Origin: Sphingomonas sp. CFBP 13720
GTDB lineage: Bacteria > Pseudomonadota > Alphaproteobacteria > Sphingomonadales > Sphingomonadaceae
Length of the DNA: 64,000 bases
Assembly (NCBI RefSeq): GCF_014842075.1
Contig: NZ_JACYVA010000001.1
Coordinates: 642,278-706,277 of the forward strand
Direction: 5' to 3'
A program made the translations under genes and the position numbers. The notes beneath the pieces are model-generated. The model saw only the letters and a program-made list of their open reading frames with translations. It was not told where the DNA came from and did no database searches. This document shows positions 39,572 to 50,535 of the stretch, piece by piece (the stretch's first letter is position 1; every line of letters starts with the position of its first letter).

Positions 39572-42148
39572 ATGAACCTCGATAAATTCACCGACCGCGC
39601 CAAAGGTTTCCTGCAGGCCGCGCAGACCGTGGCGATCCGTAACAGCCATCAGCGGATCACCCCCGACCATATCCTAAAAGCGTTGCTCGACGACGATCAG
39701 GGGATGGCGTCGGGCCTGATTACCGCCGCCGGCGGCGATCCGCGCCGCGCGAATGCGGAAGCCGATGCCGCGCTGGCAAAACTGCCGAGCGTATCGGGAT
39801 CGGGCGCGCAATCGGCACCGGGTCTCGACAACGATGCCGTGCGCTTGCTCGACCAAGCCGAACAGATCGCGACGAAGGCGGGCGACAGCTATGTCACCGT
39901 CGAGCGCATGCTGCTGGCGCTGACCCTGTCGAACGGGGCTTCGGGCAAGGCGCTGGCCGCCGCCGGTGTCACCGCACAGGGACTGAACGCCGCGATCGAG
40001 ACGCTGCGCGGCGGGCGCAATGCCGATACCGCCGGCGCGGAGGACCGGTATGACGCGTTGCGCAAGTTCGCGCGCGACCTGACCGCCGCCGCGCGCGACG
40101 GCAAGCTGGACCCCGTGATCGGGCGCGACGAGGAAATCCGCCGCACGATCCAGATCCTCGCGCGGCGCACCAAGAACAATCCCGTCCTGATCGGCGAACC
40201 CGGCGTCGGCAAGACCGCGATCGCCGAGGGGCTGGCGCTGCGCATCGCCAATGGCGACGTTCCCGACGGGTTGAAGGACCGCGCGCTCATGTCGCTCGAC
40301 ATGGGATCGTTGATCGCGGGCGCGAAATATCGCGGCGAGTTCGAGGAACGGTTGAAGGGCGTGCTGGACGAGGTGAAGGGTGCCGATGGCCAGATCATCC
40401 TGTTCATCGACGAGATGCACACGTTGATCGGCGCGGGAAAATCCGAAGGCGCGATGGACGCCGGCAACCTGCTCAAGCCCGCGCTGGCGCGCGGCGAACT
40501 CCACTGCATTGGCGCCACGACGCTCGACGAATATCGCAAGCATGTCGAAAAGGACCCCGCGCTCCAGCGGCGGTTCCAGCCAGTGTTCGTCGGCGAACCG
40601 ACCGTCGAGGATACGATCAGCATACTGCGCGGCCTGAAGGAAAAATACGAACTGCATCACGGCGTTCGGATCACCGACGGTGCATTGGTGTCGGCGGCGA
40701 CGCTGTCGAACCGGTATATCACCGACCGGTTCCTGCCCGACAAGGCGATCGACCTGATGGACGAGGCCGCCAGCCGGTTGCGCATGGAGGTGGAGAGCAA
40801 GCCCGAGGAGATCGAGAGCCTCGACCGCCGCATCCTGCGCATGAAGATCGAGCGCGAGGCGCTTCGCCGCGAAAGCGATGCCGCGAGCGCCGACCGGCTG
40901 GAAACGATCGAAGGCGAACTGGCCAATGCCGAACAGCAATTGGGCGAGTTGTCGAGCCGCTGGCACGCGGAACGCGACAAGATCGCGTCAGAGGCAAAGC
41001 TGAAGGAACAGATCGACGCGGCGCGCATGGCGCTGGAACAGGCACAGCGTTCGGGCGACCTCGCGAAGATGTCCGAGCTGACCTATGGCACGCTGCCGAC
41101 GCTCGAAAAGCAGCTGGCGGCGGCGCAGGGCGCATCGACCGGCGCGATGCTGCGCGAGGAAGTGACCGGCGACGATATCGCGGGCGTAGTCAGCCGGTGG
41201 ACCGGGATTCCGGTCGACCGGATGCTGGAGGGCGAGCGCGAAAAGCTGCTCCAGATGGAAGAGGCGCTGGGCAAGCGCGTGATCGGACAGGCGGAAGCGG
41301 TCCGGGCCGTCGCCACCGCCGTGCGTCGCAGCCGCGCGGGGTTGCAGGACCCGAACCGGCCGCTGGGGTCGTTCCTGTTCCTTGGGCCGACCGGCGTCGG
41401 CAAGACCGAGCTGACCAAGTCGCTGGCCGAATTCCTGTTCGACGATCCCAATGCGATGGTGCGGATCGACATGAGCGAGTTCATGGAAAAGCACGCCGTC
41501 GCCCGGCTGATCGGTGCGCCCCCGGGCTATGTCGGCTATGAGGAAGGCGGCGTGCTGACCGAAGCCGTCCGACGCCGGCCGTATCAGGTGATCCTGTTCG
41601 ACGAGGTGGAGAAGGCGCATTCGGACGTGTTCAACATCCTGTTGCAGGTGCTGGACGACGGCCGCCTGACCGACGGACAGGGTCGCACGGTCGATTTTTC
41701 GAACACGATCGTGATCCTGACGTCGAACCTCGGCTCCGCCTATCTGACCAACCTTGCCGACGGACAGCCGGCAGAAGCGGTCGAGCCGCAGGTGATGGAC
41801 GTAGTGCGTGCCCATTTCCGGCCGGAATTCCTGAACCGGCTGGACGAGATCATCCTGTTCCACCGGCTGGCGGCGGATCACATGGCCCCGATCGTCGACA
41901 TCCAGATCGGGCGCGTCCGCCGGCTGCTGGCGGATCGCAAGGTGAAGATCGAACTGAGCGACGCGGCCCGGACGTGGCTGGGCCGTGTCGGCTACGACCC
42001 GGTCTACGGCGCCCGCCCGCTGAAACGCGCCGTGCAGCGCTATCTGCAGGACCCGCTGGCCGACCTGATCCTGCGCGGACAGGTCAAGGACGGATCGACA
42101 GTGTCGGTGGATGAGGGCGACGGGCGGTTGGTGTTGCGCGTGGCGTGA
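39572..42148 (+). CDS. clpB: ATP-dependent disaggregase ClpB
   Basis: 858 aa, Hsp100 chaperone working with DnaK to rescue aggregated proteins. The N-domain is at about 1-150 ([21 protein letters not shown]). AAA-1 has Walker [14 protein letters not shown] near residue 207 and [10 protein letters not shown] coiled-coil middle domain spans about 400-530, and AAA-2 has [19 protein letters not shown] near 608 with [11 protein letters not shown]. The length is normal. Monocistronic, behind a heat-shock-type promoter and before a strong hairpin terminator. Confidence 0.98.
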   Translation: MNLDKFTDRAKGFLQAAQTVAIRNSHQRITPDHILKALLDDDQGMASGLITAAGGDPRRANAEADAALAKLPSVSGSGAQSAPGLDNDAVRLLDQAEQIATKAGDSYVTVERMLLALTLSNGASGKALAAAGVTAQGLNAAIETLRGGRNADTAGAEDRYDALRKFARDLTAAARDGKLDPVIGRDEEIRRTIQILARRTKNNPVLIGEPGVGKTAIAEGLALRIANGDVPDGLKDRALMSLDMGSLIAGAKYRGEFEERLKGVLDEVKGADGQIILFIDEMHTLIGAGKSEGAMDAGNLLKPALARGELHCIGATTLDEYRKHVEKDPALQRRFQPVFVGEPTVEDTISILRGLKEKYELHHGVRITDGALVSAATLSNRYITDRFLPDKAIDLMDEAASRLRMEVESKPEEIESLDRRILRMKIEREALRRESDAASADRLETIEGELANAEQQLGELSSRWHAERDKIASEAKLKEQIDAARMALEQAQRSGDLAKMSELTYGTLPTLEKQLAAAQGASTGAMLREEVTGDDIAGVVSRWTGIPVDRMLEGEREKLLQMEEALGKRVIGQAEAVRAVATAVRRSRAGLQDPNRPLGSFLFLGPTGVGKTELTKSLAEFLFDDPNAMVRIDMSEFMEKHAVARLIGAPPGYVGYEEGGVLTEAVRRRPYQVILFDEVEKAHSDVFNILLQVLDDGRLTDGQGRTVDFSNTIVILTSNLGSAYLTNLADGQPAEAVEPQVMDVVRAHFRPEFLNRLDEIILFHRLAADHMAPIVDIQIGRVRRLLADRKVKIELSDAARTWLGRVGYDPVYGARPLKRAVQRYLQDPLADLILRGQVKDGSTVSVDEGDGRLVLRVA

Positions 42149-42156
42149 AACGCAAA

Positions 42157-42186
42157 GGGGGAGCGGGACGACCGTCCCACTCCCCC
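42157..42186. terminator. Bidirectional terminator between clpB and a TonB receptor
   Basis: GGGGGAG-c-GGGACG (42157-42170) pairs with CGTCCC-a-CTCCCCC (42173-42186), a 13-bp stem with one mismatch. It sits 9 bp after the clpB stop and 27 bp beyond the stop of the convergent receptor gene, so it probably serves both. Confidence 0.75.
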
Positions 42187-42212
42187 CCCCGATGACCGTC
42201 CGATCGAAGCGC

Positions 42213-45152
42213 TCAGAAGCGGAAACGCGCACCCGCCGTGAAGCGGCGACCGAACAGGTCGAAATCGGCCGACGTTTCGAGACCGGTCGGCGTGCCGTAC
42301 GGCGTGCCGGGCAGATATTGCGGCTGCGTATCGAATAGATTGTCAACGTTGAAGAAGAAGGTGAAGTTCTTCGCCACTTCCTGGCTGACCTGAACGTTAT
42401 GCAGCCAGTAATCGTCGACGCTGTTCAGCGCCTGAATGGCAGGATCGTTACTGATGAACCCGTTGCGGATGAAATCACCGCCGCTCAGGAAGTTGGTCTG
42501 CCAGCTCAGACTGGTCCCTTCGACCGTATAGGTCGCACGGGCGTTCAGATTGTGCGTCGAATAGGCGCTACGCAGCGTGGCGCCACGACCGAAACCGCCA
42601 GCATCCTCCTCCTCGGGCGTGGCAGGATCGTCCTGCCGCTTGTTGTCGAGCAGATAGGTATAGTTGGCGGTCACGGTCAGACGATCGTCGGTGGCGATGC
42701 CCAGGGTCCGCCCGTAGCGCATCGTCACGTCGATCCCGCGCACCTTGTACGCGGCGATGTTGATGAGCTGCGCATTGACGGTCTGGAGAATGCCGGTCGC
42801 GGCGGAACGGATCACGTTGTTGCAGAACACGGCATCGCCGGTCAGCAGACATTTTTCGATCGTATCGCTACGGTCGAGCGTGTCGATCGCACCATCGATC
42901 TTGATGTCGAAATAGTCGGCGGTGAGCTGGAACCCTGGCAGGAACGTCGGCGTGAAGACGAAACCGGCGGTGATCGTCTTCGCCTTTTCCTCGTTCAGCG
43001 CATCGTTACCGCCAACGAAGCCGTTCACATTCTGCGTGTCGGCCAGCGTGTAGGCGAACGTGCCGCCGGGATTGGCGGCGAAGAACGCTGCGATGCCGGG
43101 CACGGCGCGGCAAGCCGCATCGGCAGCACCGGTCGAGGTACGCGTGATGCCGTCGCATGGATCGGTCACTGCCGCGAAGGTTTCCGACGGTGCGCTGAAC
43201 AGCTCGCTATTGTTCGGTGCACGGTTGGCGACGGCATAGCGACCGCGGAAGCGCAGGCCCTTTACCGGCTCCCACTCCGCACCCGCGTTCCAGCTGAACA
43301 CGCTGCCGACGGTCGAATAGTCCGAGTAGCGGACCGCGCCGTTGACGCCGAGATACTCGAAGAACGGGCGATCGGCCAGCAGTGGCACGTTCACTTCGCC
43401 GAACACTTCCTTGACATCCTGCGAGCCGGTAAGATCGGGGATCTGATTGCCCGAATTGCCGCCGGTGTTGGTCAGGATGTCGAGATCGTCGAAGACCGAC
43501 TCATACCGGTATTCGACACCCGCCGAGATGCCGACGCCGCCAGCCCCCAGATCGAACAGCGAGGAATTCGTCACCACTGCGGTCACGACATGCTGTTCGT
43601 TCGTGATTTCCTCCGACTTGGGAACGACCGCCTGGACATAGGCGGATGCGCGCGGATCGGCGGTGCCCAGCCCGAACAGGTTGATCGGGACGCAGCCGGC
43701 CGCGCGTGCCGCTACGTCGCGGCAGACGATATCGGTGCCGACGACATTGCCCGTGCCGACGCGGATCGAGTCAAGCGACTGGCGATAGCGCGCGGTATCG
43801 ATATCCTGGCTGGCGTTGAAGTCGTTCAGATGACCGTAGACATAGCTGAGGTCGAAGTCGAAATTAGCCCCCAGATCGCCGCGCAGGCCGGCGACGGCGC
43901 GCCACGTATTGCGCTCTGCACGGTTGCTGCGGTCGAACACCTCGTTCTGCCGGCGGCGGAAACCGATGCCCGTCACGTCGTTGGTGGTGATGCCGTCCGA
44001 ATTGGCGGCGGCGATCGCGGCGGCGATCGACGTCGGGATGAAAGCGTTGGTGATCGGAATGCCGTCGCCCAGGTCGGCGGTCTGCAATGCGAACGCTTCA
44101 AGCGACGCGTTCGAGCTGGTGCGGGCGTAAGTCACTTCCGCATAGGCCTGGATCGAGTCGTTGATCTCGTAGTTGAAGATACCGTTGGCGAGATACCGTT
44201 CCAGCGGCACGGCGATACGGCGGACGCCGTTGCGGTTGAAGCCGTAGATTCCGGTCTGGTAGCCCGGCAACAACGCCAGCGAACCGTCCGGACGGTACGA
44301 GAAGTTCGAATTGTTACCCGGCAAGACCGCCTTGATGCCAGAGTCGGTAGCGCTGGTCGGCACACCGGTCAGCTGGAACTGGCCCTGCGGTGCGAACGAG
44401 CTGTAGGCGCCCGGTCCGCAGATCAATCCGGCGCAATCCTGTGCCGAAATAGCGCGGTCGGCCGACAGCAGCCCCTCGTCGCGGTCGTACGAGAAGTTGA
44501 CCATCGCGTTGCCGCGATCATCCGCACCCCATTTGGTACCGCCGGTGACGCTGACCAGATAACGGCCATTGTCGCCACGTTCGGTGGTTCCAGCCTGCGC
44601 ACGGACCTGAAGCCCTTCGAAGCTGGTCTTCATTATGAAGTTCACGACGCCCGCGACTGCATCCGAACCATATACCGCCGACGATCCACCGGTAATGTTG
44701 TCAACGCGGTCGAGCAGGTCGACCGGGATGTTATTGATGTCGACGGCCGTGTCGCCGCCGAAGCCACCGACGAACCGGCGACCGTTGACCAGCACCAGCG
44801 TGCGGTTCGATCCGAGACCGCGCAGGTTCACGGTAGAAACACCAGTGCCCGACGTCAGGAAGTTCGTGTTGGTCCGGGTCGAGCCGATCGCAACCTGCGG
44901 CAACTCGTTCAGAATATCCGAAACGTTGGCCGCTGCATCCTGCAACAACTGTGTGCTGGTGATCGTGGTGACCGGAACCGGGGAGTCGATTTCCACTCGC
45001 GCAATGCGCGAACCCGTAACCAGAATCTCTTCGCTGCCTTCCTCGGACGCGCCCTCGACTTCAGGAGTCGGTGCGACCTGCGCGAATGCGGGCGAAGCGA
45101 CGCCCATCAGCAACGTAGACGTCAGAAGCAGGTTACGGAACTCGGTTTTCAT
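42213..45152 (-). CDS. TonB-dependent receptor (large, sphingomonad type)
   Basis: 979 aa, outer membrane. The start is ATG 45152 with GAGGG upstream; signal peptide MKTEFRNLLLTSTLLMGVASPAFA. A TonB-box-like SEEILVTGSRIARVEIDSPVPVT, a plug with VNLRGLGSNRTLVLVNGRR and RVDNITGGSSAVYGSDAVAGVVN, and a barrel ending in FTAGARFRF follow. This form, with a long 5' leader and no local enzymes, is common in sphingomonads; the ligand (sugar, peptide or other) is not evident. It lies head-to-tail with another large receptor at 45570-48575, with which it shares only the family-level motifs. Confidence 0.93.
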   Translation of the reverse strand: MKTEFRNLLLTSTLLMGVASPAFAQVAPTPEVEGASEEGSEEILVTGSRIARVEIDSPVPVTTITSTQLLQDAAANVSDILNELPQVAIGSTRTNTNFLTSGTGVSTVNLRGLGSNRTLVLVNGRRFVGGFGGDTAVDINNIPVDLLDRVDNITGGSSAVYGSDAVAGVVNFIMKTSFEGLQVRAQAGTTERGDNGRYLVSVTGGTKWGADDRGNAMVNFSYDRDEGLLSADRAISAQDCAGLICGPGAYSSFAPQGQFQLTGVPTSATDSGIKAVLPGNNSNFSYRPDGSLALLPGYQTGIYGFNRNGVRRIAVPLERYLANGIFNYEINDSIQAYAEVTYARTSSNASLEAFALQTADLGDGIPITNAFIPTSIAAAIAAANSDGITTNDVTGIGFRRRQNEVFDRSNRAERNTWRAVAGLRGDLGANFDFDLSYVYGHLNDFNASQDIDTARYRQSLDSIRVGTGNVVGTDIVCRDVAARAAGCVPINLFGLGTADPRASAYVQAVVPKSEEITNEQHVVTAVVTNSSLFDLGAGGVGISAGVEYRYESVFDDLDILTNTGGNSGNQIPDLTGSQDVKEVFGEVNVPLLADRPFFEYLGVNGAVRYSDYSTVGSVFSWNAGAEWEPVKGLRFRGRYAVANRAPNNSELFSAPSETFAAVTDPCDGITRTSTGAADAACRAVPGIAAFFAANPGGTFAYTLADTQNVNGFVGGNDALNEEKAKTITAGFVFTPTFLPGFQLTADYFDIKIDGAIDTLDRSDTIEKCLLTGDAVFCNNVIRSAATGILQTVNAQLINIAAYKVRGIDVTMRYGRTLGIATDDRLTVTANYTYLLDNKRQDDPATPEEEDAGGFGRGATLRSAYSTHNLNARATYTVEGTSLSWQTNFLSGGDFIRNGFISNDPAIQALNSVDDYWLHNVQVSQEVAKNFTFFFNVDNLFDTQPQYLPGTPYGTPTGLETSADFDLFGRRFTAGARFRF

Positions 45153-45512
45153 GCACGACCCTCATTTGGCTGAAGCCACAAGCGGACTTTCTGACGGCAA
45201 GCCTAACTAGAGCCGAAGTCCGAGGGCAACCGGCGTTCGTCAAAAGTCCATGAATATGAAACCTTGTTGTAAAACTACGACAGTTTTTGGGGGAATCTGC
45301 CCCAATTTTAAGCATTTTCTCTTGGAATGCCTAAATATCGAGCATATTTTTGACTACATGCGTATTGATTTGGACCGTTCCCACCGGGGTTTAGTACGCG
45401 GTCCATCCTGTTCCGAAAATCGCGGGATACCATGCCGGCTGCAGCGATCGATGCTGGATCCCATACCAACGGCAACTGCGTACCCAAGGCCTGTCCTTGG
45501 AAGCTAAATCAC
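45153..45512. promoter_or_regulatory. AT-richer leader and promoter region of the 45152 receptor gene
   Basis: This stretch is clearly less GC-rich than the genes around it. A stem TTGGGG (45287-45292)/CCCCAA (45300-45305) followed by TTTT on the plus strand could fold in either transcript. A CCAAGG/CCTTGG hairpin lies at 45484-45500. No supported ORF. It probably holds the promoter and a structured 5' leader for the receptor. Confidence 0.45.
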
Positions 45513-45547
45513 AAAAAAAGGGCCGCTTCCCCGTGAGGAAGCGGCCC
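45513..45547 (-). terminator. Intrinsic terminator of the 45570-48575 receptor gene
   Basis: A perfect 11-bp stem GGGCCGCTTCC (45520-45530)/GGAAGCGGCCC (45537-45547) with a CCGTGA loop is followed, on the minus strand, by seven T residues (A-tract at 45513-45519). It lies 22 bp beyond the stop codon. Confidence 0.93.
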
Positions 45548-45569
45548 AATCATACTGCGCTGGCTAGGA

Positions 45570-48500
45570 CTAGAAGCCGAACTTCGCGCCTGCGCGGAAG
45601 CTGCGGCCGAAGATACCGTTGCCGCCCTGCACCGCGTTGTACAGATGCGCACCGTAGGTGACCGGATCGATCGGAGGCAGGCGATCGAACAGGTTCAATG
45701 CGTTGACATAGACGCTGACCCGGTCGTTCACGTTGAAGCTGACGTTCAGATCGGCGGTCAGGTAGCTCTTTACCCGGCAATCGACATAGCCCGGGTTCTG
45801 ACCGCAATCGCTATAGTCGTCGCCCTGGTCCTGTGCCGACAGATCGTAACCCGACACGTAGTTCACGGTCCCGGTCACGTCGACCTTGTCGAACGCGAAC
45901 GTGTTGCTCCAGTTGCCGCGCCACCGGAACGTGCCGTTGCCTGCGGTCAAGTTGAAGTTGCCGAGCGTGTCGACATAGGTTTCCTTGCTGCCGTCCGGGA
46001 ACGTCGTGCTCAGCTCGATCAGAAGGCTGGCATTGAGGTTCGTGCGCCACTGGAACGCGCCGAAATCAACCCGGCCGCTTGCGCCGAAATCGATGCCTTC
46101 GGAGAAGATCGTATCCGAGTTGATGAGCTGCGATTCGACGAAGCCGATGCGCGGACGGCCGGTTGGCAGGTTGACGTCGGGCGCGTCGGGAATGACGTTG
46201 TAGCCTGCCGGGATTGCCTGACCGGCATAATAGGCCGCGATGGCCGGAGCGTTCGACGGCGAGGTGATCGCCCCGGTCTTCTTGATGTTGAAATAGTCGA
46301 CCGTCAGCGTGAAGTTCGAAATCGGCGTGACCTGGATACCCGCAGTGAAGCTGCGCGACTTCTCCGGCTTCAGGTCCGGCGAGGCGAGCGTGGTCGACCC
46401 GATCGAATAAGCCGTCAGATAGGTCGGGCAGGCGGTCGCCGCCGTCGCATCGTTGGCGCAGGCCGCGCCATATTGCGCACGGAAGCTGGCCGGAACCGCC
46501 GTGATCGACTGCGACACGTAGCCGGTGGTCGGCAGCGCGTTCGCTTCGGCGAAGCTCGGAATGCGGAAACCGCGCGACCACGTTCCGCGGATCGTCAGCT
46601 GGCGGAACGGCGTGAACCGTGCGCCTGCCTTTGGCGAGAAGTTGCTCTGGCCGCTCGAATAGCGATCATAGCGTCCCGACAGGTTGACGTCGAGCTGGTC
46701 GAGTACCGGTGCCTGGATTTCGCCGAACGCGGAAGTGACGGTACGGTTACCTTCGGTGCCGAAGGCGTTGATGGTGAAGTAGCGCTGCGACGGACCGTTG
46801 GTGTCCGGGTTGGCACTGGGCGCATTGACCGCTTCGTAGAAGATCGAGCCGCCGACGCCGACCTGCAACGGGCCGCCGGGCAGTTCGAACAGTTCCTTGC
46901 TGACGGTCAACTGCGCCTGATACAGATCCGACGATGCATCGGTGATGTTCACCGGCGTGACATAGTCGCGCACCGCCTGCGAATTCTGGCTGGGGTTGTT
47001 GAAATTGTACGTACCGTCGGCGATCACGTTCAGCAGGTTCTGGATATAGACATATCCGTCCTGCTTGCGCTGCAGATCAGTGTGCATTGCGGTAGCGTTG
47101 AAGTTGTAGTCGAAATCGTTGAGGAACGTGCCGGAAATCCCGAACGCCGCACGATACACGCGGCTGCGCGTTTCGTTGTAGACCAGTTCCTGGTTACGAC
47201 CGAGAACCTGCGCCGTTTGGCCTGCCGCCGCAAACGGATTGTTCGGGTTCAGCGTGCCGTTCGTCGCCGAGCAGTTTACACGCGCGGCGCAAACATAGAC
47301 CGGAAGGGTAAGCGGGGCCGAACCCGGTGCGAAGTTCGCTGCGGACGATGCGGTCGAGAACTGCGGGAACAGGATGCCGGTCGGCGCGCTGCCACGGATG
47401 ACGCCCGTCGCGCCCTGGTAGCTCGACGTCGTCTGCTGGAAGTTAACGGCCAGATAGGCTTCCGACGTGTCGCCGATCTTCGCGGTAAACCGCGCCGATC
47501 CGCCGAAACGCTCGATGTCGGGCGTTACGTTACCATAGTTGTAGGTGAGATCTTCCTGACAGACGTTGGACAGCGGCAGCGCGCCATTCACCAACCCGCC
47601 ATTTGCGTTAAGCCGGGCCAGATCGGCCGCCGTCGGCGTCACCGACGGACCGGCGAAGCAGCCTGCCGCGGGGTTCAGGATCTGATACCGCCCGGTCGTG
47701 CCCGGCCGGACGTAGAAGGTGCTGCCGACGGAGAACCCGTTCAGTTCGCCGGCTGCGTTCTGGCCGTTCAGGATGCCGTTCGGGGCACCCTCGCCAAGGC
47801 TGCGCTGATCGTCGGTAGCGAACACGCCCGGCAGGTCGCGGTTCTTGACGCCTTCGCTGCGGAAGAAGAAGCCGCTGATGTAGGCGTTGTAACCCTTTTC
47901 ATCGAGGTCGCCGGTGCCGGCGGTCAGCGTGAGACGCTGGTTGGCAGCAACGCCGTCCTCGGAGATGCCGGCCTCGACACGGCCGCTCACGCCGTTGAAC
48001 GCGCGCTTCGTGATGATGTTGACCACGCCGGCAATCGCGTCGGCGCCGTAGCTCGACGATGCGCCGTCGCGCAGCACTTCGATCCGGTCGACGATGTCGT
48101 CCGGGATCGTGTTCAGATCGACGAAGTTGCGCGAACCGTCGTCCGCCAGCGGGTAATAGCTGGCGCGCAGACCGTCGAACAATACCAGCGTCGAGCTGGT
48201 CGACAGGCCGCGGAGCGAAACGGCCGAAGCGCCGCCGGCAAACGCGCCGTTCGCGGTGAACGAGTTGGTCAGCGCCGGCCCGTTGTTGGACGACAGCAGC
48301 TGGATCGCGTCCTGCACCGTATTGATGCCGCGCGCGTCGAGGTTCTCGGCCGTGATGGTCGTGACCGGCGAAATGCCGCTGTCGGCACCGCGCAGGATCG
48401 ATCCGGTGACGACGATGTCCTGCGAGTCACCCTCTTCGGCGGCCGGGGCGACCGGAACGGTCTGCCCTGCCTGCGGGACTTCCTGTGCGGACACCGGCAC

Positions 48501-48575
48501 GGCGAACAGGCCGGCGATCATCGCGGACACAGCGGCACCTTGGCGCAACGACGTGCGCATCGAGAGAGCAATCAT
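45570..48575 (-). CDS. TonB-dependent receptor (large)
   Basis: About 1001 aa from ATG 48575 (AAGGGGATT 13 nt upstream; ATG 48560 is an alternative). The N-terminus MIALSMRTSLRQGAAVSAMIAGLFAVPVSAQ is a signal peptide. The segment DSQDIVVTGSILRGADSGISPVTTI precedes a plug with SLRGLSTSSTLVLFDGLR and RIEVLRDGASSSYGADAIAGVVN; the barrel ends FRAGAKFGF. Loop regions contain several Cys pairs (CAARVNC, CANDATAATAC). Substrate unknown. Own terminator, and an inverted repeat in the upstream region. Confidence 0.93.
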   Translation of the reverse strand: MIALSMRTSLRQGAAVSAMIAGLFAVPVSAQEVPQAGQTVPVAPAAEEGDSQDIVVTGSILRGADSGISPVTTITAENLDARGINTVQDAIQLLSSNNGPALTNSFTANGAFAGGASAVSLRGLSTSSTLVLFDGLRASYYPLADDGSRNFVDLNTIPDDIVDRIEVLRDGASSSYGADAIAGVVNIITKRAFNGVSGRVEAGISEDGVAANQRLTLTAGTGDLDEKGYNAYISGFFFRSEGVKNRDLPGVFATDDQRSLGEGAPNGILNGQNAAGELNGFSVGSTFYVRPGTTGRYQILNPAAGCFAGPSVTPTAADLARLNANGGLVNGALPLSNVCQEDLTYNYGNVTPDIERFGGSARFTAKIGDTSEAYLAVNFQQTTSSYQGATGVIRGSAPTGILFPQFSTASSAANFAPGSAPLTLPVYVCAARVNCSATNGTLNPNNPFAAAGQTAQVLGRNQELVYNETRSRVYRAAFGISGTFLNDFDYNFNATAMHTDLQRKQDGYVYIQNLLNVIADGTYNFNNPSQNSQAVRDYVTPVNITDASSDLYQAQLTVSKELFELPGGPLQVGVGGSIFYEAVNAPSANPDTNGPSQRYFTINAFGTEGNRTVTSAFGEIQAPVLDQLDVNLSGRYDRYSSGQSNFSPKAGARFTPFRQLTIRGTWSRGFRIPSFAEANALPTTGYVSQSITAVPASFRAQYGAACANDATAATACPTYLTAYSIGSTTLASPDLKPEKSRSFTAGIQVTPISNFTLTVDYFNIKKTGAITSPSNAPAIAAYYAGQAIPAGYNVIPDAPDVNLPTGRPRIGFVESQLINSDTIFSEGIDFGASGRVDFGAFQWRTNLNASLLIELSTTFPDGSKETYVDTLGNFNLTAGNGTFRWRGNWSNTFAFDKVDVTGTVNYVSGYDLSAQDQGDDYSDCGQNPGYVDCRVKSYLTADLNVSFNVNDRVSVYVNALNLFDRLPPIDPVTYGAHLYNAVQGGNGIFGRSFRAGAKFGF

Positions 48576-48679
48576 GGAAGCAGCAATCCCCTTTAGCCCG
48601 CGATGGGGCACTCAAGTCGACGGACCGCGCGTTGGCTGGTCCGAACACCCGGAGTATCGTGCGACTTTCGACTGATTGT

Positions 48680-48699
48680 AAATACGGTTAGCCGTATTT
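48680..48699. promoter_or_regulatory. Perfect AT-rich inverted repeat upstream of a TonB receptor
   Basis: AAATACGG (48680-48687) and CCGTATTT (48692-48699) around TTAG, about 105 bp before the receptor start at 48575, in a short AT-rich stretch. It could be an operator or overlap the promoter. No regulator gene is nearby. Confidence 0.4.
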
Positions 48700-48857
48700 C
48701 ACAACTTTTGTATCCGCTGTCACCAAACTGCCACAGCACGTCCGGTTGGAACAGCGGTTTGATGTCAACGGCTTGCCGTGCGGCGCTTGCGGCCGCCGGT
48801 CGCCAGTGACCCGGGGGTTGGCAGAGTTCCGCCCCGGGCAGGTCGAGCCTTGTCGCT

Positions 48858-49478
48858 TTACAGAAAGCTCGCCCGCAGGCCGTCGATGACGAACTGCGCC
48901 GCCAGCGCAGCCAGCAGCACTCCCAACAGGCGGGTGATGACCGCTTCGATCCGCACACCCAGCCGGCGCATGATTGGTCCTGCCGCAAGCAATGCGGCCA
49001 GCGTCAACGCAAGGATCGCAGCCAATGCGCCGAGCACGACCAGACGCGACGACCAATCACCGACCTGGCTCATCAGCAGCATCACCGACGCGATCGATCC
49101 CGGTCCCGCGATCATCGGCATCGCCATGGGAAAGGTCGACACGTCCTCGACCTCGGGCGTCTCGATGATCTTCTGCGCCCGGTCCTCGCGCCGCTGGGTG
49201 CGTTTCTCGAACACCATTTCCAGCGCGATCAGGAACAGCATGATGCCGCCCGCGATGCGGAAACTGTCGAGGCTGATGCCCAGTGCCTTGAGCAACGCCT
49301 GCCCGAACAGCGCGAAGGCCAGCAGGATCAGGGTGGCGATGCCGACGGCGCGGATCGCCATCGCGCGCCGCTGGGCGTTCGACGCGCCGGTGGTCAGCCC
49401 GGCATAGATCGGCGCGCAACCCGGCGGATCGATCACCACGAAGAAGGTGATGAGCGACGAGACGAACAGTTCGATCAT
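48858..49478 (-). CDS. MarC-family integral membrane protein
   Basis: 206 aa, about six spans. Family landmarks: [29 protein letters not shown] at the N-terminus, [32 protein letters not shown] and the closing [22 protein letters not shown]. MarC proteins are inner-membrane proteins of unknown transport function; the old link to multiple antibiotic resistance was withdrawn. The start overlaps the folD stop (ATGA), so the two are cotranscribed with folD first. Confidence 0.92.
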   Translation of the reverse strand: MIELFVSSLITFFVVIDPPGCAPIYAGLTTGASNAQRRAMAIRAVGIATLILLAFALFGQALLKALGISLDSFRIAGGIMLFLIALEMVFEKRTQRREDRAQKIIETPEVEDVSTFPMAMPMIAGPGSIASVMLLMSQVGDWSSRLVVLGALAAILALTLAALLAAGPIMRRLGVRIEAVITRLLGVLLAALAAQFVIDGLRASFL

Positions 49479-50350
49479 GCCCGACCCTCGTCGAACGCCA
49501 GTCCGGCGCGACGGTGGGCGGCGACCAGCGTGTTGCGCAGCAGGCAGGCGATCGTCATCGGCCCGACGCCCCCCGGCACTGGGGTGATCGCCGCCGCAAC
49601 CGGCAGCGCGGCGGCGAAGTCGACATCGCCGACCAGCCCGGAATCGATACGGTTGATGCCGACATCGATGACGACAGCGCCGGGTTTCAGCCATGCCCCC
49701 TGCACAAAGTTCGCGCGACCGACCGCCGCGACGACGATATCCGCGCGGCCGATGACGCCCGGCAGGTCGCGCGTACGCGAATGGGCGATCGTCACGGTGC
49801 AACTGGCGGCGGTCAGCAACGCCGCCATCGGCTTGCCGACGATATTCGACCGCCCGACGACGACCGCGTCCAGTCCCGACAGGTCGCCCAGTTCGTCCTG
49901 CAACAGCAACAGGCAGCCATAGGGCGTGCACGGCACCATGCCGGGCAGGCCGGTCGCCAGCCGCCCGGCATTGACCGGGTGAAAGCCGTCGACATCCTTG
50001 TCAGGATCGATCGTCAGCAACACGGCATCGGCATCGAGATGCGCCGGCAGCGGCAACTGGACGAGGATGCCGTCCACCGCCGGATCGGCATTCAGCCGTT
50101 CGACCAGCGCGACCAATTCGTCCTGTCGCACGTCGGCCGACAGGCGGTGTTCGAACCCCGCCATGCCCGCCTCGCGCGTCGCCTTGCCCTTCGACCGGAC
50201 ATAGACCGATGACGCCGCGTCTTCCCCGACCAGTACGACCGCGAGGCCGGCGGGACGTCCCGCTGCCTCCGCGAACGCAGCGGCTTGGGTGGCGACGCGC
50301 GCGCGCAGGCGGGCGGCAAAGGCTTTTCCGTCGATGATCCGGGCTGTCAT
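49475..50350 (-). CDS. folD: Bifunctional methylenetetrahydrofolate dehydrogenase/cyclohydrolase FolD
   Basis: 291 aa. It interconverts 5,10-methylene-, methenyl- and 10-formyl-tetrahydrofolate. Motifs: [13 protein letters not shown] with the catalytic Lys (about residues 50-62), [30 protein letters not shown], the NADP-binding [17 protein letters not shown] and [18 protein letters not shown]. Length is normal. It is divergent from otsB with 185 bp between. Confidence 0.97.
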   Translation of the reverse strand: MTARIIDGKAFAARLRARVATQAAAFAEAAGRPAGLAVVLVGEDAASSVYVRSKGKATREAGMAGFEHRLSADVRQDELVALVERLNADPAVDGILVQLPLPAHLDADAVLLTIDPDKDVDGFHPVNAGRLATGLPGMVPCTPYGCLLLLQDELGDLSGLDAVVVGRSNIVGKPMAALLTAASCTVTIAHSRTRDLPGVIGRADIVVAAVGRANFVQGAWLKPGAVVIDVGINRIDSGLVGDVDFAAALPVAAAITPVPGGVGPMTIACLLRNTLVAAHRRAGLAFDEGRA

Positions 50351-50535
50351 GCCGGATCGCATACCGGGTGCGCGTGCGGTTCGCCAGTCCGGTTCGATGA
50401 CAGCGTGGTACGTATCCGTTCGCCCCCGTTCGTCGCATTCCCGCTCCGCCTTGAACCAACCGGGCGTCGGCGCCGGAGCAAACAATAGTTCGCATATGCG
50501 AAACGATTTCCCGCGACGCAGCGTTCACCCTGACG

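Noticed and set aside
42399..45173. 924-codon open frame on the plus strand opposite a TonB receptor
   Set aside because: Arg/Val/Asp-rich, no domain pattern, exact antisense of a well-supported receptor; a GC-rich codon-bias shadow.
45250..45507. 85-codon plus-strand ORF rich in Cys in the AT-rich leader
   Set aside because: No ribosome site, irregular composition, overlaps hairpins; more likely leader DNA.
45645..48596. 983-codon open frame on the plus strand opposite another TonB receptor
   Set aside because: Same reasoning: antisense shadow with no recognisable protein features.
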